A stretch of DNA of 64,000 bases from Aquificota bacterium (GTDB lineage: Bacteria > Aquificota > Aquificia > Aquificales > Aquificaceae), in NCBI GenBank assembly GCA_018771605.1, contig CP076324.1:930001-994000 (forward strand). Reading direction: 5' to 3'. Under the pieces are notes generated by a model. The model was not told the origin of the DNA. It was given only the letters and a program-made list of their open reading frames with translations, and ran no database searches. This document shows positions 27,636-37,153 of this stretch, piece after piece (the stretch's first letter is position 1; each line of letters starts with the position of its first letter). Position numbers and translations under genes: made by a program.

Positions 27636-28139
27636 ATGAGAACCATAAGCAAGGAGGAGTTGAAAGGGCTGTATGAAAAGGATTTCCCTCTCTGGGTGGA
27701 AAAAAATTTAGAGCTTCTTAGAGAGAGGGCTTATGACTTAGTAGACTGGGAAAACCTTTTGGAGGAAATAGAGGATATGGCAAGGTCTGACCTAAAGGCT
27801 TGTGTTAGCTACTTGGCTGTTGTCTTAGAACACCTCTATAAGTGGGATAACCTTAGAAATCTAACAAAAGCTGGAGAGGGAAAAGGAGGACTTAGCTGGA
27901 TAAAGAGTGTGGAGATATCCAGGCGTAAAATAAACCGCCTATTTCGTGAGAGTCCAAGCTTGATGGCTAAACTACCACAGAAGCTTGATTATGCATGGGA
28001 GGAGGCCAGAGATAACATAGAGTTATGGTTATCGGAAATAGAAGAGGATCCAGACCAATACCACATTCCAGAAGAGTGCCCTTACACTTACGAAGAAGCC
28101 ATGACAAAAGACTTAAAAAAGGAGATGGAAAGGCCTTAA
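27636..28139 (+). CDS. DUF29 family protein (copy 1)
   Basis: A 167-residue DUF29 protein, opening with KEELKGLYEKDFPLWVEKN and containing DWENLLEEIEDM and the C-terminal PDQYHIPEECPYTYEEAM block. The family is helical, widespread in cyanobacteria and thermophiles, often multicopy; its function is unknown. Two further copies lie at 48261-49258. Its TAA overlaps the ATG of the GspF-like gene (TAATG), an unexpected coupling. Confidence 0.9.
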   Translation: MRTISKEELKGLYEKDFPLWVEKNLELLRERAYDLVDWENLLEEIEDMARSDLKACVSYLAVVLEHLYKWDNLRNLTKAGEGKGGLSWIKSVEISRRKINRLFRESPSLMAKLPQKLDYAWEEARDNIELWLSEIEEDPDQYHIPEECPYTYEEAMTKDLKKEMERP

Positions 28140-29200
28140 TGAAAGGGATAATAAAAAATTACCTTGAACTAAGGAAGGGAGGAATATCCTACTATGACCT
28201 TTCTTTTGTGCTTATTGAACTTTCCATGCTCTTAGAATCGGGTCTAACCCTCATAAGGGCTATTGAGGTAGCATCTTCTCAGTCAACCAATAGTAGGATA
28301 AAAGAAGCTCTCATAGAGGTTAAAACTGCCATAGAGGCTGGAGAGACCTTGCATAGAGCTTTTTCAAAGGCTGGGGTCTTTCCAGAGTTTTTTCTTGAGA
28401 TGCTAAAGGTGGCAGAAAGGGGAGAAAACCTTGAAAAGATACTGCGTATAGCAGGAGAATACCTTCAAAAGATAGAAGAGAATAAAATGAAGGTGCTTAC
28501 TTCCCTTGCCTATCCCTCCTTTGTTATAGTTGCGAGCTTGCTCGCCCTTTTTGTTGCTGTAAAGTTTGTAGTTCCCAAAATAGCAAACGTTCTTCAAGGC
28601 CTTGGCAAGGACCTACCTCTTATCACAAAAGCCCTTTTGTTCTTTTCTCATCTCCTTTCTTATCTCATTTATTTTTTACCAGCCTTTGCAATGCTTTACC
28701 TTTTTAGACATAAGCTTATAAGTAAAGAACGATGGGATAAGTATTTCCTTATGCTTCCCATCTTTGGTAAGGTTTCTTTCTACTATAACCTTTCACGCCT
28801 TGCTGGCACTTTACTTATGGCCTTGTCCTCCGGCATACCACTAACTAAGGCCATAAGCCTAAGCCTTGGAAGTTTAAACAACGCTTATCTCAGGTCTGTC
28901 CTCTCCGGTGTAGATAAAGAGGTTTCAAAAGGAAGGAGTCTAAGCTTGGTACTAAAAGAAAGATGGGTGCTTCCAGACACCTTTATAAACCTTTTGGCCC
29001 TTGGTGAAAAGAGTGGTGAGCTGGAGAAAAGCCTTAAAATGCTTCAGGATATGTATGAAAGGCAGGCGGAAAGGATTATAGCCTTTTGGCTTAGGTTTGC
29101 AGAGCCTATAGCCATGCTTTTGGTAGGTCTTTTGGTGGCACTTATAGTCCTAAGCGTGGTTTTACCTCTCAGTGAGATATCAACAGGAATAAAAGGCTAA
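28139..29200 (+). CDS. GspF/PilC-type inner-membrane platform protein
   Basis: A 353-residue type II secretion/type IV pilus platform protein with the two homologous T2SF domains (about 20-145 and 225-345) and three membrane helices. ELSMLLESGLTLIRAIEVAS and LMALSSGIPLTKAISLSLGS are the two matching domain starts. No pilin, ATPase or secretin gene is adjacent, so the rest of the machine must be elsewhere. The start is taken at ATG 28139, coupled to the DUF29 stop. Its 3' end overlaps arsB by 32 bp on the other strand. Confidence 0.9.
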   Translation: MKGIIKNYLELRKGGISYYDLSFVLIELSMLLESGLTLIRAIEVASSQSTNSRIKEALIEVKTAIEAGETLHRAFSKAGVFPEFFLEMLKVAERGENLEKILRIAGEYLQKIEENKMKVLTSLAYPSFVIVASLLALFVAVKFVVPKIANVLQGLGKDLPLITKALLFFSHLLSYLIYFLPAFAMLYLFRHKLISKERWDKYFLMLPIFGKVSFYYNLSRLAGTLLMALSSGIPLTKAISLSLGSLNNAYLRSVLSGVDKEVSKGRSLSLVLKERWVLPDTFINLLALGEKSGELEKSLKMLQDMYERQAERIIAFWLRFAEPIAMLLVGLLVALIVLSVVLPLSEISTGIKG

Positions 29201-30485
29201 CAAGATAAAGGCCCAAGAGGGTAAAGGCTAAGGTAGGTATGGTAAGTATTAGGCCCGTTTTGAAATAGTAGCCCCAACCTATTTTTATGCCCTTGTATTC
29301 AAGCACATAAAGCCACAAAAGGGTTGCAAGAGAGCCTATTGGTGTTATTTTTGGACCTAAATCGCATCCTATCACATTGGCCAAGGCAAGGGTCTTTTCC
29401 AAAGCCACAGGTAGGTGTGCCTGTTCTATGGCAAGGTTCATTATCATAACAGAGGGTAGGTTGTTCATGGTGGATGAAAGAAAAGCAGATAAAAAGCCCG
29501 TTATGGATATGCCGGAAAAAAGTCCGTGGCTTACAGCCATCTCTATAATCTTTGATAGTTGGGAGATCAGTCCAGCCTTTTTGAGGCCATAAACCACCAC
29601 ATACATGCCTATGGAGAAAAATACTATCTCCCAAGGGGTCTCTTTAAGGATAAGAAGCCTAAGGTTAAAAACTCTATGTTTTAATGAGGCCAAAAAGAGG
29701 ATAAGGCCCACGGAAAGTATGATGAAGGAAGTGGGTATATGGTATATGGCTTCGCTAAGGAAAAAAGCCAAAAGAACAAGGGGGGCAACAAACCAAACAA
29801 GTTTAAACACATATGGGTCCCTTATGGCAAGCTTGGGTGGCTTATCTTCCAACACTTCCACATCATACCTACTTATCATATCCTTTCTGTAATAGGCATA
29901 AAGCACCACAATGGTGGCAAAAAGAGAAAAGAAATTTACCAAAACCATCCTAAGGGCGTATTCAAAAAAGCCTATACTAAAGAAGTTGGCGGTTAGTATA
30001 TTTACAAGGTTGGATATAACAAGGGGAAGGCTTGTAGTATCTGCCACAAAGCCGGCGGACATGATGTAGGGAAGCATATACCTTTCCTTTAGTCTTAGAT
30101 ACTTTATCTTTTGATAGATGATGGGTGTGAGGATAAGGGCTGTGCCATCGTTGGAGAAAAAGGCGGATATTAACGCACCCAAAAGCACTATGTATAGAAA
30201 GAGCCTTTTTCCATCCCCATTGGCAAGGTGTATCATATGAAGAGCGGCCCACTCAAAAAAGCCTATCTTATCCAGCAATATGGATACAAAAACAATACCT
30301 AAGAAGGCAAGGGTTGGATCCCAAACTATGTGGATAACTCTTTCCACATCTTGAAGGGACACCACACCAAAAGCCAAAGCAAGCAAGGCACCAAAGGTGG
30401 CGCTATAGCCTATGCCTATCTTCTTAGGCTTTTTTATAACCAAAAAGAGGGTAAGGACAAAGATGGCCACAGACAAAAGGGGCAT
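29169..30485 (-). CDS. arsB: Arsenite efflux membrane protein
   Basis: A 438-residue ion-transporter-superfamily protein with about 11-12 hydrophobic helices. The segment VWDPTLAFLGIVFVSILLDKIGFFEWAA and the DGTALILTPI and DLGPKITPIGSLATLLW motifs fit ArsB (the first quoted in part: WDPTLAFLGIVFVSILLDK). Position 59 bp downstream of an arsR gene supports arsenite export; related Na+/H+ or dicarboxylate antiporters are the alternative. AGGAG lies upstream of ATG 30485. Confidence 0.88.
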   Translation of the reverse strand: MPLLSVAIFVLTLFLVIKKPKKIGIGYSATFGALLALAFGVVSLQDVERVIHIVWDPTLAFLGIVFVSILLDKIGFFEWAALHMIHLANGDGKRLFLYIVLLGALISAFFSNDGTALILTPIIYQKIKYLRLKERYMLPYIMSAGFVADTTSLPLVISNLVNILTANFFSIGFFEYALRMVLVNFFSLFATIVVLYAYYRKDMISRYDVEVLEDKPPKLAIRDPYVFKLVWFVAPLVLLAFFLSEAIYHIPTSFIILSVGLILFLASLKHRVFNLRLLILKETPWEIVFFSIGMYVVVYGLKKAGLISQLSKIIEMAVSHGLFSGISITGFLSAFLSSTMNNLPSVMIMNLAIEQAHLPVALEKTLALANVIGCDLGPKITPIGSLATLLWLYVLEYKGIKIGWGYYFKTGLILTIPTLAFTLLGLYLVSLLFLLISH

Positions 30486-30544
30486 TCCTATCTCCTATAA
30501 AAAATTTTTTATCTAAAAGAATTTTAGCATTAAACCCACCTTCA

Positions 30545-30856
30545 TTACCCATTTGGCGTGCAAGATACAGGCTTTTCTTCAAGGGGAAGGGTGCTTATCA
30601 TCTGTCTTACGCATTCTGGCAGGTGCTTTATACCGTAATAAACCCATTTGCCACGCCTTTTGCTCTCCACTATGCCCGCATCCCTTAATACCCTAAGGTG
30701 GAAGGATATTCGGGGTTGATAGGTGCCAAAAATATTTTGAAACTGGCAAACGCATACTTCTGGATACTCCAAAAGAAGCCTTACCATCCTTAACCTTATG
30801 GGGTCGGATAGGGCATGGAAGACCTTTTGAAGCTCTCTTTCCGTCATTTTTTTCAC
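30545..30856 (-). CDS. arsR: ArsR-family repressor
   Basis: A 103-residue winged-helix metalloregulator. Cys35 and Cys37 in PEVCVCQF match the ELCVC motif of arsenite/antimonite-sensing ArsR proteins; Cys82 and Cys99 are further possible ligands. RISFHLRVLRDAGIVESKRRGKWVYY is the recognition helix and wing (core: SFHLRVLRDAGIV). It should repress its own operon with arsB until arsenite binds. GGGAG precedes the ATG. Confidence 0.92.
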   Translation of the reverse strand: MKKMTERELQKVFHALSDPIRLRMVRLLLEYPEVCVCQFQNIFGTYQPRISFHLRVLRDAGIVESKRRGKWVYYGIKHLPECVRQMISTLPLEEKPVSCTPNG

Positions 30857-30880
30857 TCCCTATATTGGTAATAATTTTAC

Positions 30881-31035
30881 ACGCTGGATGAGGCATTCCT
30901 TTTTGTAGGGGCAGGTTATGAACCTGCAAGAAACTGGCCTGGTCTCTGACCCACCCCTACGAAAACATCCTAATTTTCTATGGTGTGGTACACTTGTAGA
31001 CTCCAAGTTGAGATTTCAATTTCTTACCCAGCGTA
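30881..31035. mobile_element. Possible MITE-like element related to the IS at 41961
   Basis: A 155-bp noncoding stretch. Its right end (31018-31035) matches the IS right terminal repeat at 16 of 18 positions; its left end (from 30881, ACGCTGGATGAGGCATTCC) matches the IS left end at 14 of 19. The two ends read as inverted repeats of each other (ACGCTGG at each outer edge). Inside are a perfect hairpin GCAGGTT-ATG-AACCTGC and an outer GTAGGGG/CCCCTAC pair (30905-30960). A clear long target duplication is not visible, so the element is either old or not a true MITE. Confidence 0.5.
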
Positions 31036-31068
31036 TAATCCAGTATTAAAATTCTAAGTAGTTACAAC

Positions 31069-33789
31069 ATGCTTAAGCTAAAAAACCTAAAGGCGAAGCA
31101 AGAGACACATAACTCCCATGGAAGGATAAACACCTTGCTTTCCAAACTTTCTGAGTTTGCAAAGATGGATAAGGAGGAAGTGCTAAAGGCCTTAGGTACC
31201 AGTATAGATGGCCTAAGTGAAGCAGAAGCTAAAAGAAGGTTAGAAATATACGGTATTAACGAGGTAATTTATGAAAAGCCACCAACATGGTACAGCATCC
31301 TAATAAAATCCTATAACAATCCTTTTGTTTATATTTTACTTTTCCTTGCGATTGTTTCTCTTGTGGCGGACTATCTTCTTGCACCACCGGAAGAAAAGGA
31401 TATAAGTAGCGTGATCATCATCTCCACCATGCTGATTATAAGCGGTTTTATGCGCTTTGTTCAAGAATACCGATCAAACAAAGCCGTAGAAAGGCTAAAG
31501 TCTATGGTGCGTATTACAACTGCCGTAAAAAGAAAGGGAAAAGAGGTGGAGGAGATAAAAAGGGAAAGGGTGGTGCCTGGCGATATAGTCTATCTTTCTG
31601 CGGGTGATATGGTTCCAGCGGACTTGAGGATAATATCTTCCAAAGACCTTTTTGTTAATCAGGCGGTGCTTACGGGGGAGTCGGAGCCTGTGGAGAAATA
31701 TCCATATTTAAGGGATGAGAAAAAGTCTTTTGAAAACCTTAGCATTTATGACCTTGAGAATATATGTTTTATGGGCACAAGCGTTGTTAGCGGTACGGCG
31801 GTGGGTGTGGTTATCCTTACTGGAAAGGATACTTACCTTGGTTCCATGGCAAGGTCCATAGTGGGGCATAAGGTAAAAACAGGCTTTGAGAAGGGTATAG
31901 ACGATACGAGCAAAGTTTTTATAGCCTTTATGGCTGTCATGTTCCCCATAGTCTTTTTGGTAAATGGCATTACAAAGGGAGATTGGTTTGATGCGCTTAT
32001 GTTCGCCTTGGCCGTTGCCTTGGGCCTTACACCAGAAATGCTACCCATGATCATAACGGGCAACCTTGCCAAAGGTGCCATAGCCATGGCAAGGCAAAAA
32101 ACCATAGTAAAAAGGCTTGAGGCCATACAGAACTTTGGAGCTATGGATATACTCTGCACGGACAAAACGGGCACCCTAACCCTTAATAAGGTGGTTCTAA
32201 AGAAGGCCTTGGGCCTTGATGGAAAGGAAAACCTTAATGTCCTAAGGTATGCCTTTTTGAATAGCCATTATCAAACGGGTCTAAAAAACATTTTGGATAT
32301 GGCCATAATTGAGTATGCGGAGGAGCATGGCCTTAAAGGCTCTGACCTTGAAAAGGCTTACAAAAAGGTGGACGAAATACCCTTTGATTTTGTAAGAAGG
32401 CGCATGTCTGTAGTCTTGGAAAAGGAAGGGAAAAGACAGCTCATAACAAAGGGAGCGGTAGAAGAAACACTATCTATATGCACAAAAGCATATTACAACG
32501 GAGAAGCTTTACCTATAACGGAGGATATAAAGAACAAAATTCTTGAACTGGTAAGGGACCTAAACGAGGATGGCATGAGGGTTTTGGCGGTTGCCGTTAA
32601 GGAGGATGTTCCACCAGAGGAAGTTTTTAGCGTAGAAGATGAAAGGGATATGACCCTTGTGGGCTTTTTGGCCTTTTTGGACCCACCAAAGGAGACGGCT
32701 CCAGAGGCCATAAGGGCATTGATGGATCATGGCGTTGAGATAAAGATACTTACTGGCGATAACCCCATTGTGGCTCAAAAAGTTTGCAAAGATGTGGGAC
32801 TACCCATAAAAGGAATACTTTTGGGCAAAGATATTGATAAAATGAGCGATGAAGAATTATCAGAAAAGGCAGAATACACTACCATCTTTGCTAAGGTAAA
32901 CCCCTCTCAAAAGGCCAGGATAATTAGAAGCTTGAGGTCAAAAGGGCATATTGTAGGCTTTTTGGGAGATGGCATAAACGATGCGCCAGCCATGAAGGAG
33001 GCGGATGTGGCCATATCTGTGGATAATGCGGTAGACATAGCCAAAGAGTCTGCGGACATAATCCTTCTTAGAAAAAGCCTTCTGGTGTTGGGAAGGGGTG
33101 TGTTGGAGGGTCGCAGGGTCTTTGGAAATATACTTAAATACCTTTCCATAACGGCAAGCTCAAACTTTGGGAATGTTTTTTCCATAATGGTTGCCAGTTT
33201 ATTCCTTCCCTTCCTTCCTATGGCACCCATGCAGTTGATCCTCTTGGATATGGTTTACCATTCTGGTATGGGGGCTATGCCATGGGACCACATGGATGAA
33301 GAGTGGCTAAAGGTTCCACGCAGGTGGAAGCCTATTCAGATAGGTCGTTTTATGCTATGGTTTGGACCCACAAGCTCCATCTTTGATATAACCACCTATG
33401 CACTTATGTTTTTCCTTATAGGGCCTATGGCAATAGGCGCTTCTTATTTTTCTTTGACAGGAGTCCAAAAGCAACAGTTTGTTCATCTATTCCAAACTGG
33501 TTGGTTTGTGGAGAGCTTATGGACTCAAACCATGGTGGTTTACATGTTGAGGACCCAAAAGGTACCTTTTTTGGAAAGCCTACCAGCCACACCACTCTTG
33601 GTTATTACGGCCTTCGGCATGTTGATCGGGCTTATAATACCCTACACACCATTAGGAACCTATTTTGATATGGTGGCTCTTCCTTGGTACTATTTCCCCA
33701 TAGTCCTTTTCCCCACACTGTTTGCATACCTTATGCTTGCACAGTTTGTAAAAAGGCAATTTATTAAAAGGTACGGAGAGCTTTATTAA
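31069..33789 (+). CDS. P-type ATPase, Mg2+-transporting (MgtA-like)
   Basis: A 906-residue P-type ATPase with an N-terminal cation-ATPase domain, TGESEPVEKY actuator motif, DKTGTLTLNK phosphorylation site and GDGINDAPAMKEADVAIS hinge. Length, the EYRSNKAVERLKSMV segment and the MAPMQLILLDMVYHSG membrane region near the C terminus favour the P3B magnesium importer group over P2 calcium pumps. The ATG at 31069 has no Shine-Dalgarno; a TATTAAAAT-like box lies about 20 nt upstream. rnhC follows after 4 bp. Confidence 0.88.
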   Translation: MLKLKNLKAKQETHNSHGRINTLLSKLSEFAKMDKEEVLKALGTSIDGLSEAEAKRRLEIYGINEVIYEKPPTWYSILIKSYNNPFVYILLFLAIVSLVADYLLAPPEEKDISSVIIISTMLIISGFMRFVQEYRSNKAVERLKSMVRITTAVKRKGKEVEEIKRERVVPGDIVYLSAGDMVPADLRIISSKDLFVNQAVLTGESEPVEKYPYLRDEKKSFENLSIYDLENICFMGTSVVSGTAVGVVILTGKDTYLGSMARSIVGHKVKTGFEKGIDDTSKVFIAFMAVMFPIVFLVNGITKGDWFDALMFALAVALGLTPEMLPMIITGNLAKGAIAMARQKTIVKRLEAIQNFGAMDILCTDKTGTLTLNKVVLKKALGLDGKENLNVLRYAFLNSHYQTGLKNILDMAIIEYAEEHGLKGSDLEKAYKKVDEIPFDFVRRRMSVVLEKEGKRQLITKGAVEETLSICTKAYYNGEALPITEDIKNKILELVRDLNEDGMRVLAVAVKEDVPPEEVFSVEDERDMTLVGFLAFLDPPKETAPEAIRALMDHGVEIKILTGDNPIVAQKVCKDVGLPIKGILLGKDIDKMSDEELSEKAEYTTIFAKVNPSQKARIIRSLRSKGHIVGFLGDGINDAPAMKEADVAISVDNAVDIAKESADIILLRKSLLVLGRGVLEGRRVFGNILKYLSITASSNFGNVFSIMVASLFLPFLPMAPMQLILLDMVYHSGMGAMPWDHMDEEWLKVPRRWKPIQIGRFMLWFGPTSSIFDITTYALMFFLIGPMAIGASYFSLTGVQKQQFVHLFQTGWFVESLWTQTMVVYMLRTQKVPFLESLPATPLLVITAFGMLIGLIIPYTPLGTYFDMVALPWYYFPIVLFPTLFAYLMLAQFVKRQFIKRYGELY

Positions 33790-33793
33790 AACC

Positions 33794-34573
33794 ATGACAA
33801 ACCTAACCTTAAAGGTGCCAAAAGAGGACGCAGAAAAGCTAAGGACAGAACTTTTAAGCAGAGGCTTTTATGAGATAAGTTCTCCCAATACACTTTGGTC
33901 CTTGAGCAACGGGCAGGCCTATGTCCATCTTTATCCTTCTGGCACCCTTCTTTTGCAGGGAAAGGGAACGCAGGAGTTAAAAGAGTTTATACTGTCCCTT
34001 CTCACACCAAGTGAGAAAATACTTGTAGGCTGTGATGAATCTGGCAAGGGAGACGTTTTTGGTCCCCTTGTGCTATGCTGTGCCATCATAAAGCCAGAGT
34101 ATTACAAAAAGGCCCTTGACCTAAACCTTAGGGATTGTAAGAAGATGAAGGATGAGGAGGTTATAAAGAAGGCTAAAGCCTTTGAAAGTTTTGGAGAGTT
34201 CAGGTGTAAAGTTATTGAACCTCCTGAGCTAAACCAGATGTATGAGGAGATAAAGAACCTAAACAGAATCCTTGACAGGCTTTACCTTGAAATCTTAAAG
34301 GATATTAAAAAGTCTTACCATTCTGCAGAGGTCTTTGTGGATGCCTATTCAAAGAGAAGCCCCTTTGGTAAGGAGGTGGTCTTTGAACACAAGGGAGAGG
34401 AGAATATAGCGGTGGCTACGGCCAGCGTTCTTGCAAGGGCAAAGTTCTTAGAATGGATAAGGGATAAAAAACTTCCAAAAGGTTCTTCCTTAGAGAGCCT
34501 TTCTTTGGCAAGAAGCATATACAGAGAGGATAGGGAGATGGCTAAGGAGCTTTTGAAAACCTTTTTCTTGTAA
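33794..34573 (+). CDS. rnhC: Ribonuclease HIII
   Basis: A 259-residue RNase HIII, which removes RNA from RNA/DNA hybrids. The N-terminal TBP-like substrate-binding domain (1-75) precedes the RNase H fold with GCDESGKGDVFGPLV (catalytic Asp and Glu) and VDAYSKRSPFG. It begins 4 bp after the ATPase gene without a ribosome binding site of its own, so it probably depends on that transcript. Its end overlaps the metal-permease gene by 32 bp, convergently. Confidence 0.93.
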   Translation: MTNLTLKVPKEDAEKLRTELLSRGFYEISSPNTLWSLSNGQAYVHLYPSGTLLLQGKGTQELKEFILSLLTPSEKILVGCDESGKGDVFGPLVLCCAIIKPEYYKKALDLNLRDCKKMKDEEVIKKAKAFESFGEFRCKVIEPPELNQMYEEIKNLNRILDRLYLEILKDIKKSYHSAEVFVDAYSKRSPFGKEVVFEHKGEENIAVATASVLARAKFLEWIRDKKLPKGSSLESLSLARSIYREDREMAKELLKTFFL

Positions 34574-35360
34574 GCTTTCCAAAGGAGGCAAGGAGGAAGA
34601 TAAGCACCATACAGACTACCACCGCACCGCTGGGAGGAAGGTCAAAAAGGAGGGAAAGGGCTACGCCAAAGAAGAGAGAAATAAAGGAAAAGCCCGCAGA
34701 AAGCAAAAGGCTTTGAAGAAAGGAGGTGGAGACCATAAGGGAGGTCATGGCTGGGATGGATATAAAGCTGGCGGATAGCACAAGGCCCACAGCCTTTATG
34801 GAGAGGACTATGTTGGCAGAGGCCAAGGCAATGAGGGCATAGTTTAAAGCCTTTACCCTTATGCCCCTTAGCTTTCCCAGTTCTTCGTTAAAACACACAA
34901 AGAGAAGGCCCCTGTAGTTTAAAAGGATAAATGAGATGGTTATAAGGAAGATGGCAAAAGATACTATAAGGTCTGTTTTTGAAACCGTTAGCATGCTTCC
35001 AAAGAGGTAAGAAAAGACGTTGGTGCCAAGGTTATCCGTTATGCCAAGTATGATTATGGCAAGGGCCACACCCAAGGAGAAAAAGAGGGCCACAACCGTG
35101 TCTGCGGGCAAGGACTTTTTGTCCACCAAAAACTGAACCAAAAGGCCAAGCACTATAGTGTAAAAGAGGGTAAATATCATTGGGTCTATGTTTAAAACCA
35201 AGGCAAGGGCTATGCCGCCAAAGGCGGCGTGAGAGAGGCCTGCGCCAAGCATGGCAAGCCTTTTTATAAGAAGGAAAAGGCCAATGAGAGCTGTAGAAAG
35301 GGCTATAAGAAAGGCAGAAAGGAAGCCTTCTAAAAATAGGCTGTAAGAAAAGAGGTCCAT
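34542..35360 (-). CDS. Metal ABC transporter permease (ZnuB/MntB family)
   Basis: A 272-residue ABC-3 family permease with about eight helices, opening with FLSAFLIALSTALIGLFLL and including GAGLSHAAFGGIAL, the conserved ATPase-contact segment. The family takes up Zn, Mn or Fe. No ATPase or binding protein is in the window, so the metal is unknown. The gene diverges from polX across 16 bp, where a TAAAAT box sits 6 nt before its ATG. Confidence 0.88.
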   Translation of the reverse strand: MDLFSYSLFLEGFLSAFLIALSTALIGLFLLIKRLAMLGAGLSHAAFGGIALALVLNIDPMIFTLFYTIVLGLLVQFLVDKKSLPADTVVALFFSLGVALAIIILGITDNLGTNVFSYLFGSMLTVSKTDLIVSFAIFLITISFILLNYRGLLFVCFNEELGKLRGIRVKALNYALIALASANIVLSIKAVGLVLSASFISIPAMTSLMVSTSFLQSLLLSAGFSFISLFFGVALSLLFDLPPSGAVVVCMVLIFLLASFGKLTRKRFSKAP

Positions 35361-35363
35361 ACC

Positions 35364-35369
35364 TAAATT
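35364..35369 (+). promoter_or_regulatory. -10 box of polX, overlapping that of the divergent permease
   Basis: TAAATT ends 7 nt before ATG 35377. The complementary strand of 35367-35372 reads TAAAAT and ends 6 nt before the permease ATG at 35360. Only 16 bp separate the two genes and the two boxes overlap. Confidence 0.5.
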
Positions 35370-35376
35370 TTACTCT

Positions 35377-37131
35377 ATGGAGAAGAACAAGGAGCTTGCA
35401 CGTATCTTTGAGAGGATGGCAGATATGCTTGAGTTCCTCGGGGACAATCCATACCGCATAAGCACCTACAGGAGGGTGGCCGAGGTGCTATCAGAATTGG
35501 GAGAGGATGTGGAAGAGCTTGTGCGCACGGGAAAGATATACCATATACATGGCATAGGCCAATCCAGCATAGAGAAGATAATGGAATACCTAAGGACTGG
35601 AAAGGTTAGCGCCTATGAGGAGCTAAGGCAAAAGGTGCCAGAGGACCTCTTAGAACTCCTTGAAGTGCCAGGCATAGGCGTAAAGACCCTAAGGCTTGCC
35701 TATGATAGGCTAAAGGTGAGAACAAAAGAGGACTTTATAAATGCCGTAAAGAGCGGTAAGCTTGCCTTTTTGCCCGGAATGGGAGAAAAGAAGATTCAAA
35801 ACATCCTCAGAGGCCTTGAGCTTTGGGAGAAGAGCAAAGAAAGGATGACCCTTTTAGAAGCCTATGAGATAGGAAGGTCTATCCTTAAACACTTTGAGGC
35901 CCTAAAGGGCCTTTATGAAAACATAGAACTGGCCGGAAGCCTAAGGAGGAGGAAAGAAACCATAGGGGACATAGATATACTCATCTCAGCAAAGAAAGAA
36001 AACTGGCCAAAGCTACACCAACACTTTATAACTTATGCTGGCGTCAAGGAGGTTTTATTAAGCGGTGAGACCAAGTCAAGCGTAATTTTGCAAGAGGGAA
36101 GGCAGGTGGATTTAAGGACGGTGGAGCCTCACCAGTGGGGAGCTGCACTCCAATACTTTACAGGGTCAAAGGAACACAACGTGAGGCTAAGGGATATTGC
36201 CAAGGCCATAGGCCTAAAGCTGAGTGAATACGGTCTTTTTAAGTCGGACACGGAAGAGCGCATAGGCGGGTCAACGGAAGAGGAGATATATGAGCTTCTT
36301 GGTATGGAGTGGATACCGCCAGAATTGAGGGAGAACACGGGAGAGATAGAACTTGCCATGCAAAGGGCTTTGCCAAGGCTTGTGGAGCTAAAGGACATAA
36401 AGGGAGACTTTCATATGCATTCCAACTGGAGCGATGGTCTAAACACCTTAGAGGAGATGGTTGAGGCTTGCTACCAGCTTGGTTATGAGTATATGGTCAT
36501 AGGAGACCACTCCCAGTCTGCCAGGGTGGCCAACGGCCTTGACCCAGCAAGGTACAAAGAACAGTTTAAGCTTATTGAAAGGCTAAATCAATACTACAAT
36601 TCAAAGGGCTTTTATATACTAAGGGGCTGTGAGGTGGATATACTGCCCGACGGAAGCCTTGACCTGCCAGACAGCCTGCTTGAGGAGTTTGACTTTGTTG
36701 TGGCATCCATCCACTCAAGGTTTAACCAGGACAACACCTACAGAATACTAAAGGCCATGGAAAACCCCTTTGTAAACCTAATAGGACATCCTACTGGAAA
36801 GGCCTACGGCACAAGGCAGGGTTATCCTTTGGATATGGAGAGGATAATACAGATGGCAAAAGAAACGAACACGGCCTTGGAACTAAACACTTACAGGGCT
36901 GACCTTTCTCCAGAGAACATAAGGAGGTGTATGGAAGTGGGTACAATGATAGCCATAGTTACCGATGCCCATTCTACCAAACATCTATCTTATATGGAGC
37001 TTGGCGTGGGTCTTGCCAGAAGGGGTTGGGCTGTGCCAGAGCTTGTGCTAAACACAAGGGATGTGAAGGGTGTTAGGGAGTTTGTAAGGCGCAAGAGGGA
37101 GCTTATGCTGGGAAGGCTTGCCTTAAAGTAA
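35377..37131 (+). CDS. polX: DNA polymerase/3'-5' exonuclease PolX
   Basis: A 584-residue family X repair polymerase fused to a PHP phosphoesterase. Residues 1-320 hold the helix-hairpin-helix units (YHIHGIGQSSIEK; LLEVPGIGVKTL) and the nucleotidyltransferase site GSLRRRKETIGDIDILIS with its Asp pair; residues 335-584 are the PHP domain beginning GDFHMHSNWSDG and holding metal ligands in DHSQSARVANGL and TDAHSTKHL. It fills gaps in base excision repair, with built-in end processing. Confidence 0.95.
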   Translation: MEKNKELARIFERMADMLEFLGDNPYRISTYRRVAEVLSELGEDVEELVRTGKIYHIHGIGQSSIEKIMEYLRTGKVSAYEELRQKVPEDLLELLEVPGIGVKTLRLAYDRLKVRTKEDFINAVKSGKLAFLPGMGEKKIQNILRGLELWEKSKERMTLLEAYEIGRSILKHFEALKGLYENIELAGSLRRRKETIGDIDILISAKKENWPKLHQHFITYAGVKEVLLSGETKSSVILQEGRQVDLRTVEPHQWGAALQYFTGSKEHNVRLRDIAKAIGLKLSEYGLFKSDTEERIGGSTEEEIYELLGMEWIPPELRENTGEIELAMQRALPRLVELKDIKGDFHMHSNWSDGLNTLEEMVEACYQLGYEYMVIGDHSQSARVANGLDPARYKEQFKLIERLNQYYNSKGFYILRGCEVDILPDGSLDLPDSLLEEFDFVVASIHSRFNQDNTYRILKAMENPFVNLIGHPTGKAYGTRQGYPLDMERIIQMAKETNTALELNTYRADLSPENIRRCMEVGTMIAIVTDAHSTKHLSYMELGVGLARRGWAVPELVLNTRDVKGVREFVRRKRELMLGRLALK

Positions 37132-37153
37132 AAAAGCCTATATTCATATATCT

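Noticed and set aside
30905-30960. Palindrome GTAGGGG...CCCCTAC as an arsR terminator or operator
   Set aside because: It lies upstream of arsR, is not followed by a T run on either strand, and fits better as the inside of the MITE-like element; an operator role cannot be excluded.
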